Assembly: GCA_947496145.1 (NCBI GenBank)
Contig: CANMBS010000019.1
Coordinates: 37,825-101,824 of the forward strand
From: an uncultured Pseudovibrio sp.
GTDB lineage: Bacteria; Pseudomonadota; Alphaproteobacteria; Rhizobiales; Stappiaceae
DNA length: 64,000 nt
Reading direction: 5' to 3'
Shown piece by piece: positions 17,317 through 26,563 of the stretch (its first letter is position 1; each line of letters opens with the position of its first letter). A program made the position numbers and the translations under genes. The notes under the pieces are model-generated. The model had not been told where the DNA came from. It was given only the letters and a program-made list of their open reading frames with translations, and made no database searches.

Positions 17317-19314
17317 ATGAGTACCGGTTCGCCTAAAGGCGCAGTAAAAGATCGTCCGTGGATGTTCCGTACATATGCAGGACACTCAAACGCCACAGAC
17401 AGTAACCGGCTCTACCGCACGAACCTCGCAAAAGGTCAAACCGGCCTGTCCGTCGCCTTCGACCTTCCCACTCAAACCGGTTACGATCCTGATCATGCAC
17501 TCTCTCGCGGAGAAGTTGGTAAGGTAGGCGTTCCTGTTTCACATCTGGGTGACATGCGCACGCTCTTCAATGAGATTCCGCTGGAACGCATGAACACATC
17601 TATGACGATCAACGCAACAGCTCCGTGGCTACTTGCGCTCTACGCTGCCGTTGCTGACGAGCAAGGCGCTGACCGTTCCCTGCTGGCCGGTACGACGCAG
17701 AACGACCTGATCAAGGAATACCTCTCCCGCGGCACTTATGTGTTCCCACCAGCACCGTCCATGCGCCTCACAACAGACGTGATCTCATGGACTTACACTA
17801 GTATGCCCAAGTGGAACCCGATGAACGTGTGTTCCTATCATTTGCAGGAGGCCGGAGCGACACCAGTACAGGAACTCTCCTTCGCGCTCGCCACTGCAAT
17901 TGCGATTTTGGATAATGTTCGTGCCTCTGGAGTGGTATCAGAAAGCGATTTCCCAAAGCTCGTTGGCCGTATCTCATTTTTCGTGAATGCAGGGATGCGT
18001 TTTGTTACCGAAATGTGCAAAATGCGCGCCTTCACCGAACTGTGGGATGAAATCTGCCGTGAGCGGTACGGCGTTGAAGAAGAGCGTTACCGTCGCTTCC
18101 GCTATGGCGTTCAGGTCAACTCTCTTGGCCTGACAGAGCAGCAACCAGAAAACAACGTTTATCGTATTCTGGTGGAAATGCTGGCCGTCGTCCTTTCCAA
18201 AAACGCTCGCGCCCGCGCAGTGCAGCTCCCGGCATGGAACGAAGCCCTTGGCCTGCCACGCCCGTTCGATCAGCAGTGGTCCCTGCGCATGCAGCAGATC
18301 ATGGCCTATGAGACGGACTTGCTGGAATATGCCGATATCTTCGACGGCTCAAAAGAAATTGAAGCAAAAGTCGAAGCACTCAAGGCACAGGCCCGTGAAG
18401 AACTTGCTCGCATCTCTGAAATGGGCGGAGCAGTCGCTGCCATTGAATCCAGCTACATGAAGCAAAAACTCGTGGAGTCCAACTCAAAGCGCCTCACAAA
18501 TATCGAGTCCGGCGAACTGACCGTTGTTGGCGTGAACAAGTGGACCGAAACCGAACCATCCCCACTAGCTTCCGACGAAGATGGCGGCATCCTTACCGTG
18601 CCTGCGCATGTAGAGGAAGAAGCCATACAGCGCATTCAGGCATGGCGTGCCGAGCGTGATGACAACGCCGTCAATCAGGCCCTTCAGGAACTCCGTGCTG
18701 CTGCATCCTCAGACAAAAACATCATGGAAGCCTCCATCAAAGCAGCAAAAGCAGGCGTTACTACAGGTGAATGGGGTGCTACTCTGCGCGAAGTATTTGG
18801 TGAATACCGCGCACCAACAGGCGTCAGCAAAGCGGCACCTGATGACAACGAAAACCTAGCAGAAGTTCAGCAAGAAGTTACAGCCCTCTCCGAAAAACTG
18901 GGCCGCAGACTAAAACTGCTCGTCGGCAAACCGGGACTCGACGGACACTCCAACGGCGCTGAGCAGATTGCAGTACGTGCCCGCGACTGTGGTATGGAAG
19001 TGGTTTACGAAGGCATCCGCCTGACACCAGCACAAATCGTAAATGCCGCATTGGAGGAAGGCGTCCATGTCATAGGTCTGTCTATCTTGTCAGGCTCGCA
19101 TCTGGCACTGGTACATGACACCTTGGAGAAGCTGAAAGAAAATGGTCTCGACGATATCCCTGTCGTCCTTGGCGGCATTATCCCGGCAGAAGATGCTGAA
19201 GAACTGAAAAAGGCCGGTGTTGCAGCCGTTTACACCCCCAAAGATTTCCACCTGACAGCAATCATGTCGGACATCGTGAGCATAGTTAGCAAACGCATCC
19301 ACGAGACTGTCTAA
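17317..19314 (+). CDS. ecm: Ethylmalonyl-CoA mutase, B12-dependent
   Basis: 665 aa in a single chain. The N-terminal TIM-barrel has the Ecm/Mcm opening (DRPWMFRTYAGHSNATDSNRLYRTNLAKGQTGLSVAFDLPTQTGYDPD) and ends with YMKQKLVESNSKRLTNIESGE. The C-terminal domain binds adenosylcobalamin by D-G-H-S-N-G (D542, H544 axial ligand, G547). At 665 aa it is close to known Ecm proteins and shorter than typical Mcm large subunits (about 710 aa). It rearranges (2R)-ethylmalonyl-CoA to methylsuccinyl-CoA. Neighbouring ccr supports Ecm over Mcm. Ends 12 bases before the convergent LysR gene. Confidence 0.93.
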   Translation: MSTGSPKGAVKDRPWMFRTYAGHSNATDSNRLYRTNLAKGQTGLSVAFDLPTQTGYDPDHALSRGEVGKVGVPVSHLGDMRTLFNEIPLERMNTSMTINATAPWLLALYAAVADEQGADRSLLAGTTQNDLIKEYLSRGTYVFPPAPSMRLTTDVISWTYTSMPKWNPMNVCSYHLQEAGATPVQELSFALATAIAILDNVRASGVVSESDFPKLVGRISFFVNAGMRFVTEMCKMRAFTELWDEICRERYGVEEERYRRFRYGVQVNSLGLTEQQPENNVYRILVEMLAVVLSKNARARAVQLPAWNEALGLPRPFDQQWSLRMQQIMAYETDLLEYADIFDGSKEIEAKVEALKAQAREELARISEMGGAVAAIESSYMKQKLVESNSKRLTNIESGELTVVGVNKWTETEPSPLASDEDGGILTVPAHVEEEAIQRIQAWRAERDDNAVNQALQELRAAASSDKNIMEASIKAAKAGVTTGEWGATLREVFGEYRAPTGVSKAAPDDNENLAEVQQEVTALSEKLGRRLKLLVGKPGLDGHSNGAEQIAVRARDCGMEVVYEGIRLTPAQIVNAALEEGVHVIGLSILSGSHLALVHDTLEKLKENGLDDIPVVLGGIIPAEDAEELKKAGVAAVYTPKDFHLTAIMSDIVSIVSKRIHETV

Positions 19315-19326
19315 GATCCCGGTCCT

Positions 19327-20265
19327 TCAGGCTGGTCGGGCAAATTGAATAGGTTGTTGCCCAACCAGCTTGATACCGGGAACATCCCGAAACCGTTCAA
19401 GCATCGCTGCGATAAAAATCTCAGTTTTGCGTGTCAGTGCTTCACGCGACGGATAAACCAGATAAATCGGTTTTTCTTCGCATTGATAGTCAGGCAATAT
19501 CCTCTGAAGCGCTCCGGCTTCCTCAAGCCCCCGTAGCATAAATAGCGGCATACGGGTAAACCCAACCGAATTCAAAAGAGCCTGCGCCATAACCTGCGGA
19601 TGCCCAGCGACAAACTCTGATTTAATGTCAACAACATGCTTCTGCCCTCTCTTGAGCAAGGCGAGTGAGCTGACTGGTATCTCAGTCCTGTATTGAATGT
19701 AATTAAGATCTGCAAGCGCTTCTGGAATTCGCGGCATACCATGCTTTGCAAGAAAATCCGAACTGGCAACCAGACAGGTCTCTGCCACCGCCACTTTCCT
19801 GACAACACCTGAAGTTTCGCCAGGCACCCCCGTGCGAACAGCCAGATCGATACCCTCCCGCACCACATCAATCAACTCATCTTCCATTCTGATTGAGATC
19901 GATAGATCTGGGTACTCCTTTCTGAGGTCAAAAATCATCGGAGTGATGATATCACTCCCCATTGGCTGTGATACCGAAACAATTAAAGACCCTCTTTCAG
20001 CCCCAACCTGCTCCTGAAGCTCTTCAAACATTTGAGCGCTCTGCCGAAGCATGGCCTGCGCATGCTCATAAACGATCTTACCAGCTGCGGTTGGCTGAAC
20101 ACCTTTATTGCTTCGAAAAACAAGCTCTTGCCCCACCTGTGCCTCAAGTAAGTTAAGCTGCTGGCTCATAGCAGGTTGACTGATATGGCGTTGGCGCGCA
20201 CCACCACTTAGCGACCCATTGTCGATGACGCGAACAAAACTCTCCAGCAAATTCAGAAGATCCAT
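19327..20265 (-). CDS. LysR-family transcriptional regulator
   Basis: 312 aa from ATG 20265 (a longer start at 20295 lacks LysR-like sequence). N-terminal winged helix: LLNLLESFVRVIDNGSLSGGARQRHISQPAMSQQLNLLEAQVGQELVFRSNKGVQPTAAG. The rest is the effector-binding fold (SLIVSVSQPMGSDIITPMIFDLRKEYPDLSISIRMEDE..). Divergent from the metallo-hydrolase gene with a 108-base gap, the classic arrangement in which the LysR protein controls itself and its neighbour. Effector unknown. Confidence 0.9.
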   Translation of the reverse strand: MDLLNLLESFVRVIDNGSLSGGARQRHISQPAMSQQLNLLEAQVGQELVFRSNKGVQPTAAGKIVYEHAQAMLRQSAQMFEELQEQVGAERGSLIVSVSQPMGSDIITPMIFDLRKEYPDLSISIRMEDELIDVVREGIDLAVRTGVPGETSGVVRKVAVAETCLVASSDFLAKHGMPRIPEALADLNYIQYRTEIPVSSLALLKRGQKHVVDIKSEFVAGHPQVMAQALLNSVGFTRMPLFMLRGLEEAGALQRILPDYQCEEKPIYLVYPSREALTRKTEIFIAAMLERFRDVPGIKLVGQQPIQFARPA

Positions 20266-20373
20266 GATTACCCCATAAGCATTGCTTATACCCAAGATAA
20301 GGCATGGCCCTCTGCACTTCTAGTACCAGGCTCATAATATTGCTCTCATTGCTTGCAAATGAGGAGTTACTTT

Positions 20374-21354
20374 ATGACACTTTCACGCCGATCATTTTTA
20401 TCCGCATCCGCAGCTATTGCTGGTGCAAGCGCGATTGCTCCAGCACTACCGCCAGTCGCACATGCAGCAGCCCCCAAAGTAGGAACTCAGACACCTGGCT
20501 TCTACCGTTTTACGGTCGGTGACATCGAGGTAACAGCAATTCTCGACGGATATCTGAACTTAGCCCCTGCCGCAGTCATTGGTTTTGACCAGAAAATTGC
20601 CGAAAAGACACTGGAGCAGGATTTTCGCAGTCCCGACACAAAAAATATGCCTGTCCCGGTAAATGGCTATCTTATCAATACTGGTGAAAAACTGGTGGTG
20701 GTCGACACCGGCACTGTTGATGTGATGGGTCCGACATTAAGCCATTTTCACAAGAATCTGCGCCTTGCAGGCTATGACGCTGCCGACGTGGATGCTGTTG
20801 TTCTCACACACCTTCATGTCGATCACGTCGGTGGCCTGACCTCCAAATCAGGTGAAAAACTTTTCCCAAATGCAGAATTTATCGTCCATGAGGCGGAGTA
20901 TACTTTCTGGAATGATGAAGGCATACGCTCACGCTTTTCAAAAGACCTGATGCATTTTGTTGATATCGCCCAGAACACCTCAAAACCCTACGAAAACAAT
21001 AAGACACTCATCAGCAAAGAAGGCGAGTTCATCAAAGGATTGGACGCTGTTTTCCTTCCCGGTCACACGCCCGGACACATGGGTATCCGCGTGCACTCAA
21101 ACAATGAAGAAGTGCTTATCTGGGGAGACATCGTCCATTCTACCGCACTTCAGCTTGCCAACCCCGACTGGACAGTCGTGTTCGATACCGATCAGGAAAT
21201 GGCACGACAAACACGCCATAGACTTTTAGATCGTGTTGCAGCAGACAGAACAGCAGTTGTCGGCATTCACCTTGATTTTCCCGGCCTTGGTCATATCCGA
21301 AGAGCAGGCAATGCGTTCGCCTTTCACCAGACCGGGTGGCAATACCAACTGTAA
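20374..21354 (+). CDS. Exported metallo-beta-lactamase-fold hydrolase (Tat signal)
   Basis: 326 aa from ATG 20374 with GAGGAG 7 bases upstream. The N-terminus is a Tat signal, S-R-R-S-F-L followed by a hydrophobic run and A-H-A-A, so the folded, metallated enzyme is sent to the periplasm. The dinuclear metal motif T-H-L-H-V-D-H-V-G-G is present, with further ligands in LPGHTPGHMG, WGDIVH and GIHLDFPG. The pattern resembles quorum-quenching lactonase-like or arylsulfatase-like MBL proteins; the substrate cannot be told. Likely controlled by the divergent LysR protein. Confidence 0.87.
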   Translation: MTLSRRSFLSASAAIAGASAIAPALPPVAHAAAPKVGTQTPGFYRFTVGDIEVTAILDGYLNLAPAAVIGFDQKIAEKTLEQDFRSPDTKNMPVPVNGYLINTGEKLVVVDTGTVDVMGPTLSHFHKNLRLAGYDAADVDAVVLTHLHVDHVGGLTSKSGEKLFPNAEFIVHEAEYTFWNDEGIRSRFSKDLMHFVDIAQNTSKPYENNKTLISKEGEFIKGLDAVFLPGHTPGHMGIRVHSNNEEVLIWGDIVHSTALQLANPDWTVVFDTDQEMARQTRHRLLDRVAADRTAVVGIHLDFPGLGHIRRAGNAFAFHQTGWQYQL

Positions 21355-21361
21355 ACGACAA

Positions 21362-21387
21362 GAGCTCACGATACAGTTCGTGAGCTC
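21362..21387. terminator. Bidirectional hairpin between the MBL hydrolase and SH3 genes
   Basis: Perfect 10-base stem GAGCTCACGA / TCGTGAGCTC with a 6-base loop, located between two convergent stop codons. T-run is short (ATTTCT). Confidence 0.75.
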
Positions 21388-21391
21388 ATTT

Positions 21392-21958
21392 CTATCGAGC
21401 CGGTGACAAGGGCGTGGTCGGTACAGAAGGCGGGGCAATTGGCTCAGCTGGCGTGATCGGGACAGACGGCATCACAGGCGGAGTGACTGGTTGCGCGGGT
21501 TGCAACGGAATAGCAGGCACCTCAATAGGCTGCGATGGCTGTAAAGGATAAGCCGGGATTTCACGTGGTGGACGTGGCCGCCAATGCGGGTAGCGCGGAT
21601 AAATAGGATACCTGCGATATATGAAGGGCAACCCCACATAAGGAGCCACGTACGGCAGTCTCCGTGAATAATGCGGACCTCGAACTCCATAACGAAGATA
21701 CTTGGCGGAAATCCAGCCCGGTGCCCCTCGGAAGGTCAAATCACACCAGGAGCCACTCTTGTTGCAATAGTTGATGAAGACCACTCCACCTGCCGGAACC
21801 ACTGTGATGACCGGATAGCTCGTCCCCGGTCCGGTTCGCATATTAACACCTGTCGTAGTGTAGGCAGCGTGGCCACTCTGCGCATTTGCCTTATTGGCAT
21901 AAACGATAATAGCCAACACCACGAGTCCAGCAACAATCCATAGAAGAAACCGTCTCAT
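21392..21958 (-). CDS. Secreted bacterial SH3-domain protein with Pro-rich tail
   Basis: 188 aa from ATG 21958 (or 191 from 21967). N-terminal membrane/signal segment FLLWIVAGLVVLAIIVYANKANAQ, then one SH3b domain (GVNMRTGPGTSYPVITVVPAGGVVFINYCNKSGSWCDLTFRGAPGWISAKYL). The C-terminal half is of low complexity: a Tyr/Arg/Pro stretch (RRYPIYPRYPHWRPRPP) and repeats of the form P-x-x-P-L-Q-P-x-Q-P. SH3b proteins bind peptidoglycan or other wall peptides, so an envelope role is likely. It is followed on the same strand by no gene and preceded 25 bases upstream by another Pro-rich secreted protein. Confidence 0.8.
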   Translation of the reverse strand: MRRFLLWIVAGLVVLAIIVYANKANAQSGHAAYTTTGVNMRTGPGTSYPVITVVPAGGVVFINYCNKSGSWCDLTFRGAPGWISAKYLRYGVRGPHYSRRLPYVAPYVGLPFIYRRYPIYPRYPHWRPRPPREIPAYPLQPSQPIEVPAIPLQPAQPVTPPVMPSVPITPAEPIAPPSVPTTPLSPAR

Positions 21959-21982
21959 TGGCCCCACTCCGTATTCATAAAA

Positions 21983-22423
21983 TCAGGGACCATAAGAAGG
22001 CCCTCCGTAAGATGGAGTATTTAACGTTGGGCCCGCAGGCGCGCTGCCAGCTGGCGGCAAGCCGGTAATTGGAGGAGCTGGAGGCAATGGACCGGACGGC
22101 CCCGGAGAAGGCGGAGGTAAAGAACCCGGACGCGCAGAGCCAGGTGGATATGCGCCCGGAGGCGGGTTGAACTGAGGGTTATTCGTGTCGCGCGGTACCG
22201 GCAGATATGGCGACGCCTGACCCGGGCGCAAACTGTCGCCTGGCTCGACAGGTCTGTCCAACGGTTTGTAAGGCGGGATTATGCTACTGCGCTCATTAAA
22301 CTGGACTTGCCGAAAGCCCGGATAGTCGACGGAGCCGGACCGGGTTGGCAGGCTTCCTGCGCCAACACTTTGCACGGCAAGTCCCATCGCACAACAACAC
22401 CCCAAAAACATCGCGTGATTCAT
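21983..22423 (-). CDS. Proline-rich secreted protein, function unknown
   Basis: 146 aa. A signal-peptide-like start (MFLGCCCAMGLAVQSVGA) is followed by an almost entirely low-complexity Pro/Gly/Ser sequence (PPPGAYPPGSARPGSLPPPSPGPSGPLPPAPP). No domain recognised. It is 25 bases upstream of the SH3 gene, also Pro-rich, so the two are probably one transcript and may act together in the envelope. Confidence 0.65.
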   Translation of the reverse strand: MNHAMFLGCCCAMGLAVQSVGAGSLPTRSGSVDYPGFRQVQFNERSSIIPPYKPLDRPVEPGDSLRPGQASPYLPVPRDTNNPQFNPPPGAYPPGSARPGSLPPPSPGPSGPLPPAPPITGLPPAGSAPAGPTLNTPSYGGPSYGP

Positions 22424-22646
22424 TTAACCCTGACCCTGGCTCAAACTGGCAAACACATCATAAAGAGTGCCAGTAAGCCGCTAATAAGCTTCCCTTACAA
22501 AGCCTCAGGTTTTAAATGCAATTTACACCTGCAATGAGAGAATATAACGTGAACAAATATAAAGATTATCCCGGTTTTTATAGCCAGAGCAGCGCCTAAC
22601 CCTTAGGTTTAAGGGATGATTCTCCAAAGCAGGTAAGAACACCCCA

Positions 22647-23450
22647 ATGACAAACCGCCTCAAAATTGTAACGTGGAATATTAACTCCGTCCGGCTCCGC
22701 CTTCCAATTGTCGAAAAAATGCTACTGGATCACGCACCAGACGTTCTGTGCCTGCAAGAAACAAAATGTCCGGATGGAAGCTTCCCTACAGCCGCAATCA
22801 ACAAACTGGGCTATCGCCATGTTGAGGTACACGGACAGAAGGGCTATCACGGCGTCGCTCTGCTCTCACGTGTTCCACTTGAGAATGTAGAGCGCAAAGA
22901 GTTCTGTGAAATGGGCGACACCCGCCACATCGCGGCAGATGTTGCCTTCAACGGCAGTTCCATCCGCATCCATAACTTTTACGTACCAGCAGGCGGCGAC
23001 GTGCCAGACCCGAAAGTCAACGACAAGTTCGCCCATAAGCTTCAGTTTCTGGATGAAATGGAAAGCTGGTTCAAAGGCTTCGATGGGCAGTCCGTTGTGG
23101 TCGGAGATTTGAACATCGCCCCCTATGAGAATGATGTCTGGTCCCACAAACAACTCATCAAAGTAGTCTCTCATACACCACTGGAATGTCAGCGCCTTGA
23201 AGACGTACGTGAAGCGGGTAATTACGTGGACACCATGCGCAAGCACATGCCGATGGATGAGAAGATTTACACATGGTGGAGCTACCGCGCCAAAGACTGG
23301 TCAGCCTCCAACAAAGGTCGCCGTCTCGACCATGTCTGGATGACGCCGGAAACCGCAGAACACACCAAAGACGTCCAGATTATCCGTGACGCCCGTGGCT
23401 GGGAAAAACCGTCAGATCACGCCCCGGTCATGGCAATTCTGGAAGCCTGA
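22647..23450 (+). CDS. xth: Exodeoxyribonuclease III
   Basis: 267 aa, full length for the ExoIII/AP endonuclease family. Motifs: ITWNINSVR-type IVTWNINSVRLR, CLQETK (metal-binding Glu), YGVALLSR-like YHGVALLSR, VVGDLNIAPYENDVW (catalytic Asp/Asn) and the C-terminal RLDHVWMTP and SDHAPVMA (catalytic Asp-His). It cuts at abasic sites and degrades the 3' strand in base excision repair. Single gene ended by a strong terminator. Confidence 0.95.
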   Translation: MTNRLKIVTWNINSVRLRLPIVEKMLLDHAPDVLCLQETKCPDGSFPTAAINKLGYRHVEVHGQKGYHGVALLSRVPLENVERKEFCEMGDTRHIAADVAFNGSSIRIHNFYVPAGGDVPDPKVNDKFAHKLQFLDEMESWFKGFDGQSVVVGDLNIAPYENDVWSHKQLIKVVSHTPLECQRLEDVREAGNYVDTMRKHMPMDEKIYTWWSYRAKDWSASNKGRRLDHVWMTPETAEHTKDVQIIRDARGWEKPSDHAPVMAILEA

Positions 23451-23465
23451 GTTGCCAATGAACAC

Positions 23466-23491
23466 AAAAGCGGGAGCAACCTCCCGCTTTT
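23466..23491. terminator. Bidirectional terminator between xth and the quinone oxidoreductase gene
   Basis: Perfect 11-base stem AAAAGCGGGAG / CTCCCGCTTTT with a CAAC loop, with A-run and T-run on both sides, between convergent genes. Confidence 0.92.
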
Positions 23492-23504
23492 CGGGGCAGC
23501 TACA

Positions 23505-24479
23505 TCAAGGAATAAGCAGTACCTTGCCTTTAGCCCTGCGACTGGCAATATCATCCAGCCCAAGAGCGATATCTTCCAGCGCGTATTCAGCGTGAATATG
23601 CGGCTTCAGCTTTCCTTCCGCCACCCACTGGAACAAATGCTGACAATCAATCCGGTACTCTTCAGGCTCCCGCACCACTGCATCTCCCCAAAACACACCA
23701 AGGATGTCACAGCCTTTCAGCAAAGCAAGGTTCGCGGGAATTTTCTGAATGGTGCCAGAGGCAAAGCCAACGACAAGATAACGCCCGCGCCATCCCGTAG
23801 CCCTGAGAGCATCCTCTGAATGCTCACCGCCAATCGTGTCGTAAACCACATCAAGCCCACGACCATCCGTCAGATCCTTTAGCTTCTGCTTGAAACCACC
23901 TTCAGAATAATTCACCAGCTCATCTGCACCACACGCTTTGGCATGTGCCAGTTTGTCCTCAGAAGAAGCACAGGCAATGACTCGCGCGCCCATCAGCTTT
24001 CCAAGCTCCACAGCTGCCTGCCCTGCACCACCGGAAGCACCCAGCACAGCCACCGTTTCACCGGGCTGAACACGGGCCCGGCTCCGCAAGCCATGAATAG
24101 CGGTTCCATATGTGATGAGCAGTCCTGCCGCGTAGTTAAACGGCACCGCATCAGGCACCGCAATCAGCTCACTCTCAGGCGCTACATACATTTCCCGTGC
24201 AGCACCCCATTTTGCGTAGGATGCCACCCGATCCCCAACCTTGAAGCGTGTCACCTCATCTCCAACCGCTTCGACAACACCTGCCATCTCTCCGGAAGGT
24301 GAAAAGGGCAGCTCCGGCTTAAACTGATACTTTCCCTGTATAATCAGCGTATCAAAATAGTTCAGCGCCGCAGCCTTCACCCGCACCAGCACTTCACCAG
24401 TGCCAACATCAGGCACTTCTAACTCTCGAACGACCAGATCCGTTGGTGATCCAAGTTTCTCGCAGATAACAGCCTTCAT
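23505..24479 (-). CDS. NADPH:quinone oxidoreductase-like MDR enzyme
   Basis: 324 aa zinc-less medium-chain reductase. The catalytic GroES-like N-domain (MKAVICEKLGSPTDLVVRELEVPDVGTGEVLVRVKAAALNYFDTLIIQG) is followed by the NADPH Rossmann motif VLGASGGAGQAAVELGKLMGARVIA. No structural zinc cysteines are seen. This group reduces quinones or 2-enoyl compounds with NADPH. Convergent with xth; no operon partner. Confidence 0.88.
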   Translation of the reverse strand: MKAVICEKLGSPTDLVVRELEVPDVGTGEVLVRVKAAALNYFDTLIIQGKYQFKPELPFSPSGEMAGVVEAVGDEVTRFKVGDRVASYAKWGAAREMYVAPESELIAVPDAVPFNYAAGLLITYGTAIHGLRSRARVQPGETVAVLGASGGAGQAAVELGKLMGARVIACASSEDKLAHAKACGADELVNYSEGGFKQKLKDLTDGRGLDVVYDTIGGEHSEDALRATGWRGRYLVVGFASGTIQKIPANLALLKGCDILGVFWGDAVVREPEEYRIDCQHLFQWVAEGKLKPHIHAEYALEDIALGLDDIASRRAKGKVLLIP

Positions 24480-24651
24480 AAAATATGCCCTTCCCTCACC
24501 AGAGCAAAATTACACGCAGCAGGAACAAAGCTCAAAACCTCCATTGGTTTCACTTTTGCAACTCAATCAGCCATGCGCCCCGCAGGCACTTGCAGAAACC
24601 AGCCTGTTAGCGGTAAGAAGCGCACAACACAAACAATGAGAACAACTGGGT

Positions 24652-25209
24652 ATGCGCGGTTATTTTGCTATTGGCTCTGAGGGTCTTTCCAAATCTATGA
24701 ACGTAGGCACATTGATGCGAACCGGCCATGCATTTGGAGCAAGTTACTTTTTTACAGTCGACGCACATATCAAAGGCCTCGGCGCAGCCATGAAAGCCGA
24801 CACCTCCAAAAGCCCGGATCACCTGCCATATTTCGCATGGAACTCAGTTGATGACATGCAGTTCCCTCGTGGCTGCAAGCTTGTGGGAGTTGAACTGACC
24901 GATGACGCAATCGAACTGCCAAGCTTCGGACATCCGCTTCAGGCTGCTTACATACTTGGGGCTGAGCGCGGCTCTCTGTCCCAACAGATGCAGGACCGTT
25001 GCGACTACATTGTCAAAATTCCAACCAAGTTCTGTTTGAATGTGGGCGTTGCTGCCGCACTGGTTTTATATGATCGTTACATGGCTCACGGTAAATACGC
25101 CGAACGCTCCCTCACCGCCGGAGCACCGAAAGATCCGCTGCTGGAGCATGTCCACGGCGCACCTATTTTCCGAAGTGGCCGCAAACTCCCGGGTTTTGAC
25201 GACACTTGA
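24652..25209 (+). CDS. SpoU/TrmH-family RNA methyltransferase
   Basis: 185 aa, the minimal SPOUT catalytic domain. Motif 1 SKSMNVGTLMRTGHAFGA (conserved N and R), motif 2 AAYILGAERGSLS and motif 3 IPTKFCLNVGVAAALVLYDRY form the trefoil knot that binds SAM. It 2'-O-methylates a ribose in tRNA or rRNA; no substrate domain is attached, so the target (for instance a TrmH/TrmL-type site) cannot be assigned. The first ATG at 24652 has a weak site, so a slightly different start is possible. Confidence 0.85.
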   Translation: MRGYFAIGSEGLSKSMNVGTLMRTGHAFGASYFFTVDAHIKGLGAAMKADTSKSPDHLPYFAWNSVDDMQFPRGCKLVGVELTDDAIELPSFGHPLQAAYILGAERGSLSQQMQDRCDYIVKIPTKFCLNVGVAAALVLYDRYMAHGKYAERSLTAGAPKDPLLEHVHGAPIFRSGRKLPGFDDT

Positions 25210-25221
25210 GTGATTCGAAAT

Positions 25222-25265
25222 AAGGTTGCTGCCCCATAGCAGATGCATCTGCGGCAACCTTTTTT
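25222..25265 (+). terminator. Terminator of the SpoU gene
   Basis: Stem AAGGTTGC 25222-25229 / GCAACCTT 25254-25261 with inner pairing (GCAGATGCATCTGC) and a TTTTTT run after it. Confidence 0.9.
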
Positions 25266-25757
25266 GCGAATCCTGGCAAATGTCATGCATAAATTTTATT
25301 TAAATTCGCACAGAGTTAAACGTTCATTCCGCGACGTATTTTAGTCGTACGCTTACTTCGCATTTATGCTCAACGTGTGAACACTATGTGGATATACATC
25401 CATATTTTTTAGTGGCTAATATTTCCTAGGGTTCTTTGAACTCATCTCAAGATTTCAAATTCCATAAAGAAAAATAAACCTTAATTCCTAGTGGGTTAAG
25501 TATAGTGAGGCATTCACTTACATAACTGACTTAGCGTCCGGTCAGATGCCGAAATTCACTAGGAGCTTTACGCTTGATATTATGGCCGCGCGTGCCACAC
25601 TCATGCCTGATTTCTGTTGCCAGCATTCACAGAACGGTTCAACAGCAGATTTTTTGTATCTGCTGTGCTTGGGTATCAACCCTTTTGTAACCATCTTTAA
25701 AGTAACCCTAACAGTAAGTTTTATGGGTTTGCGCACAGAATCTCAGATTTTGTCGTA
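25266..25757. other. Intergenic region before the IalB-like gene
   Basis: About 490 bases with no gene I can support. AT-rich up to about 25520, mixed after. It presumably carries the promoter of the following gene; I see no clear repeat or RNA element. Confidence 0.5.
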
Positions 25758-26288
25758 ATGCAACGCGGTTTGGAGAAGATGCAAGCACGTATCCTGATAA
25801 CTGCCATTTTGGCTCTTGGTATCTCGGGCGCGGCTGCGAATGCGCAGTCTCCTGCCCTCCTGAAAGAAAATACAGATTGGGCAACCTACACCTATACCAC
25901 CCAAAAGGATGGTAAGGTGTGTTATGCTATATCCGCACCAACACAATCACTACCAACCGACAGAAATCATGGAGAAGTTTTCTTCTTCGTGTCTACTCGC
26001 CCAAATGACAATGTGCTCAACGAACCAAGTTTGATCGTGGGCTATCCTTTCAAGCCGGGCTCGGTAGCGGTGGCGGACATTGATGGACAGAAGTTCAACA
26101 TGTTCACCAATAATGAAGGTGCATGGGTACAGAACGCAGCTGAAGAAAAACGCATGGTTGATGCCATGAAAGCAGGAAAGTCTATGTCTGTCTCGGGTGA
26201 ATCCGCTCGTGGCACCAAAACCTCCTACAAGTTTTCCTTGAGCGGCATCACCGCTTCTGTAAGAGACGCAAGCAACGCCTGCAAATAA
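25758..26288 (+). CDS. Invasion-associated locus B (IalB)-family periplasmic protein
   Basis: 176 aa (or 169 from the second ATG at 25779, which sits just after GGAGAAG). Sec signal peptide LITAILALGISGAAANAQS, then the IalB fold: WATYTYTTQKDGKVCYAISAPTQSLPTDRNHGEVFFFVSTRP, VVGYPF-type IVGYPFKPGSVAVADIDGQKFNMFTNNEGAWV, and a C-terminal SGITASVRDASNACK with the paired Cys. The family is common in Rhizobiales; in Bartonella it assists erythrocyte invasion, elsewhere function is unknown. A GC-rich hairpin follows (26416-26438). Confidence 0.82.
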   Translation: MQRGLEKMQARILITAILALGISGAAANAQSPALLKENTDWATYTYTTQKDGKVCYAISAPTQSLPTDRNHGEVFFFVSTRPNDNVLNEPSLIVGYPFKPGSVAVADIDGQKFNMFTNNEGAWVQNAAEEKRMVDAMKAGKSMSVSGESARGTKTSYKFSLSGITASVRDASNACK

Positions 26289-26415
26289 GGCGCTGATGCT
26301 TTTAAAATTGTTTGATTTACCCTGATTTTCGGCCTGCGCCAGCTTGCCGCCACGCAATTTAAGATCTGGGATTTTCAAACTACGCGATTTCGGCTATAAG
26401 CGAGCCGAATACGTG

Positions 26416-26438
26416 GGCGGTTGCCACTGGCGACCGCC
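26416..26438 (+). terminator. Likely terminator between the IalB-like gene and rlmN
   Basis: GGCGGTTGCC / GGCGACCGCC (one G-T pair) with a 3-base loop, followed 7 bases later by ATTTTT. Confidence 0.6.
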
Positions 26439-26563
26439 TCTCGCATTTTTGGCGATGACCATCTGACAAGCATAATCTGCTAAGCATCCTGCCAAAGTGC
26501 GCTCCATTCCTATGGAATAAAGACAAGAAGCTTAAAGCCAAGCTATCAAAGAACAACTGGTGA

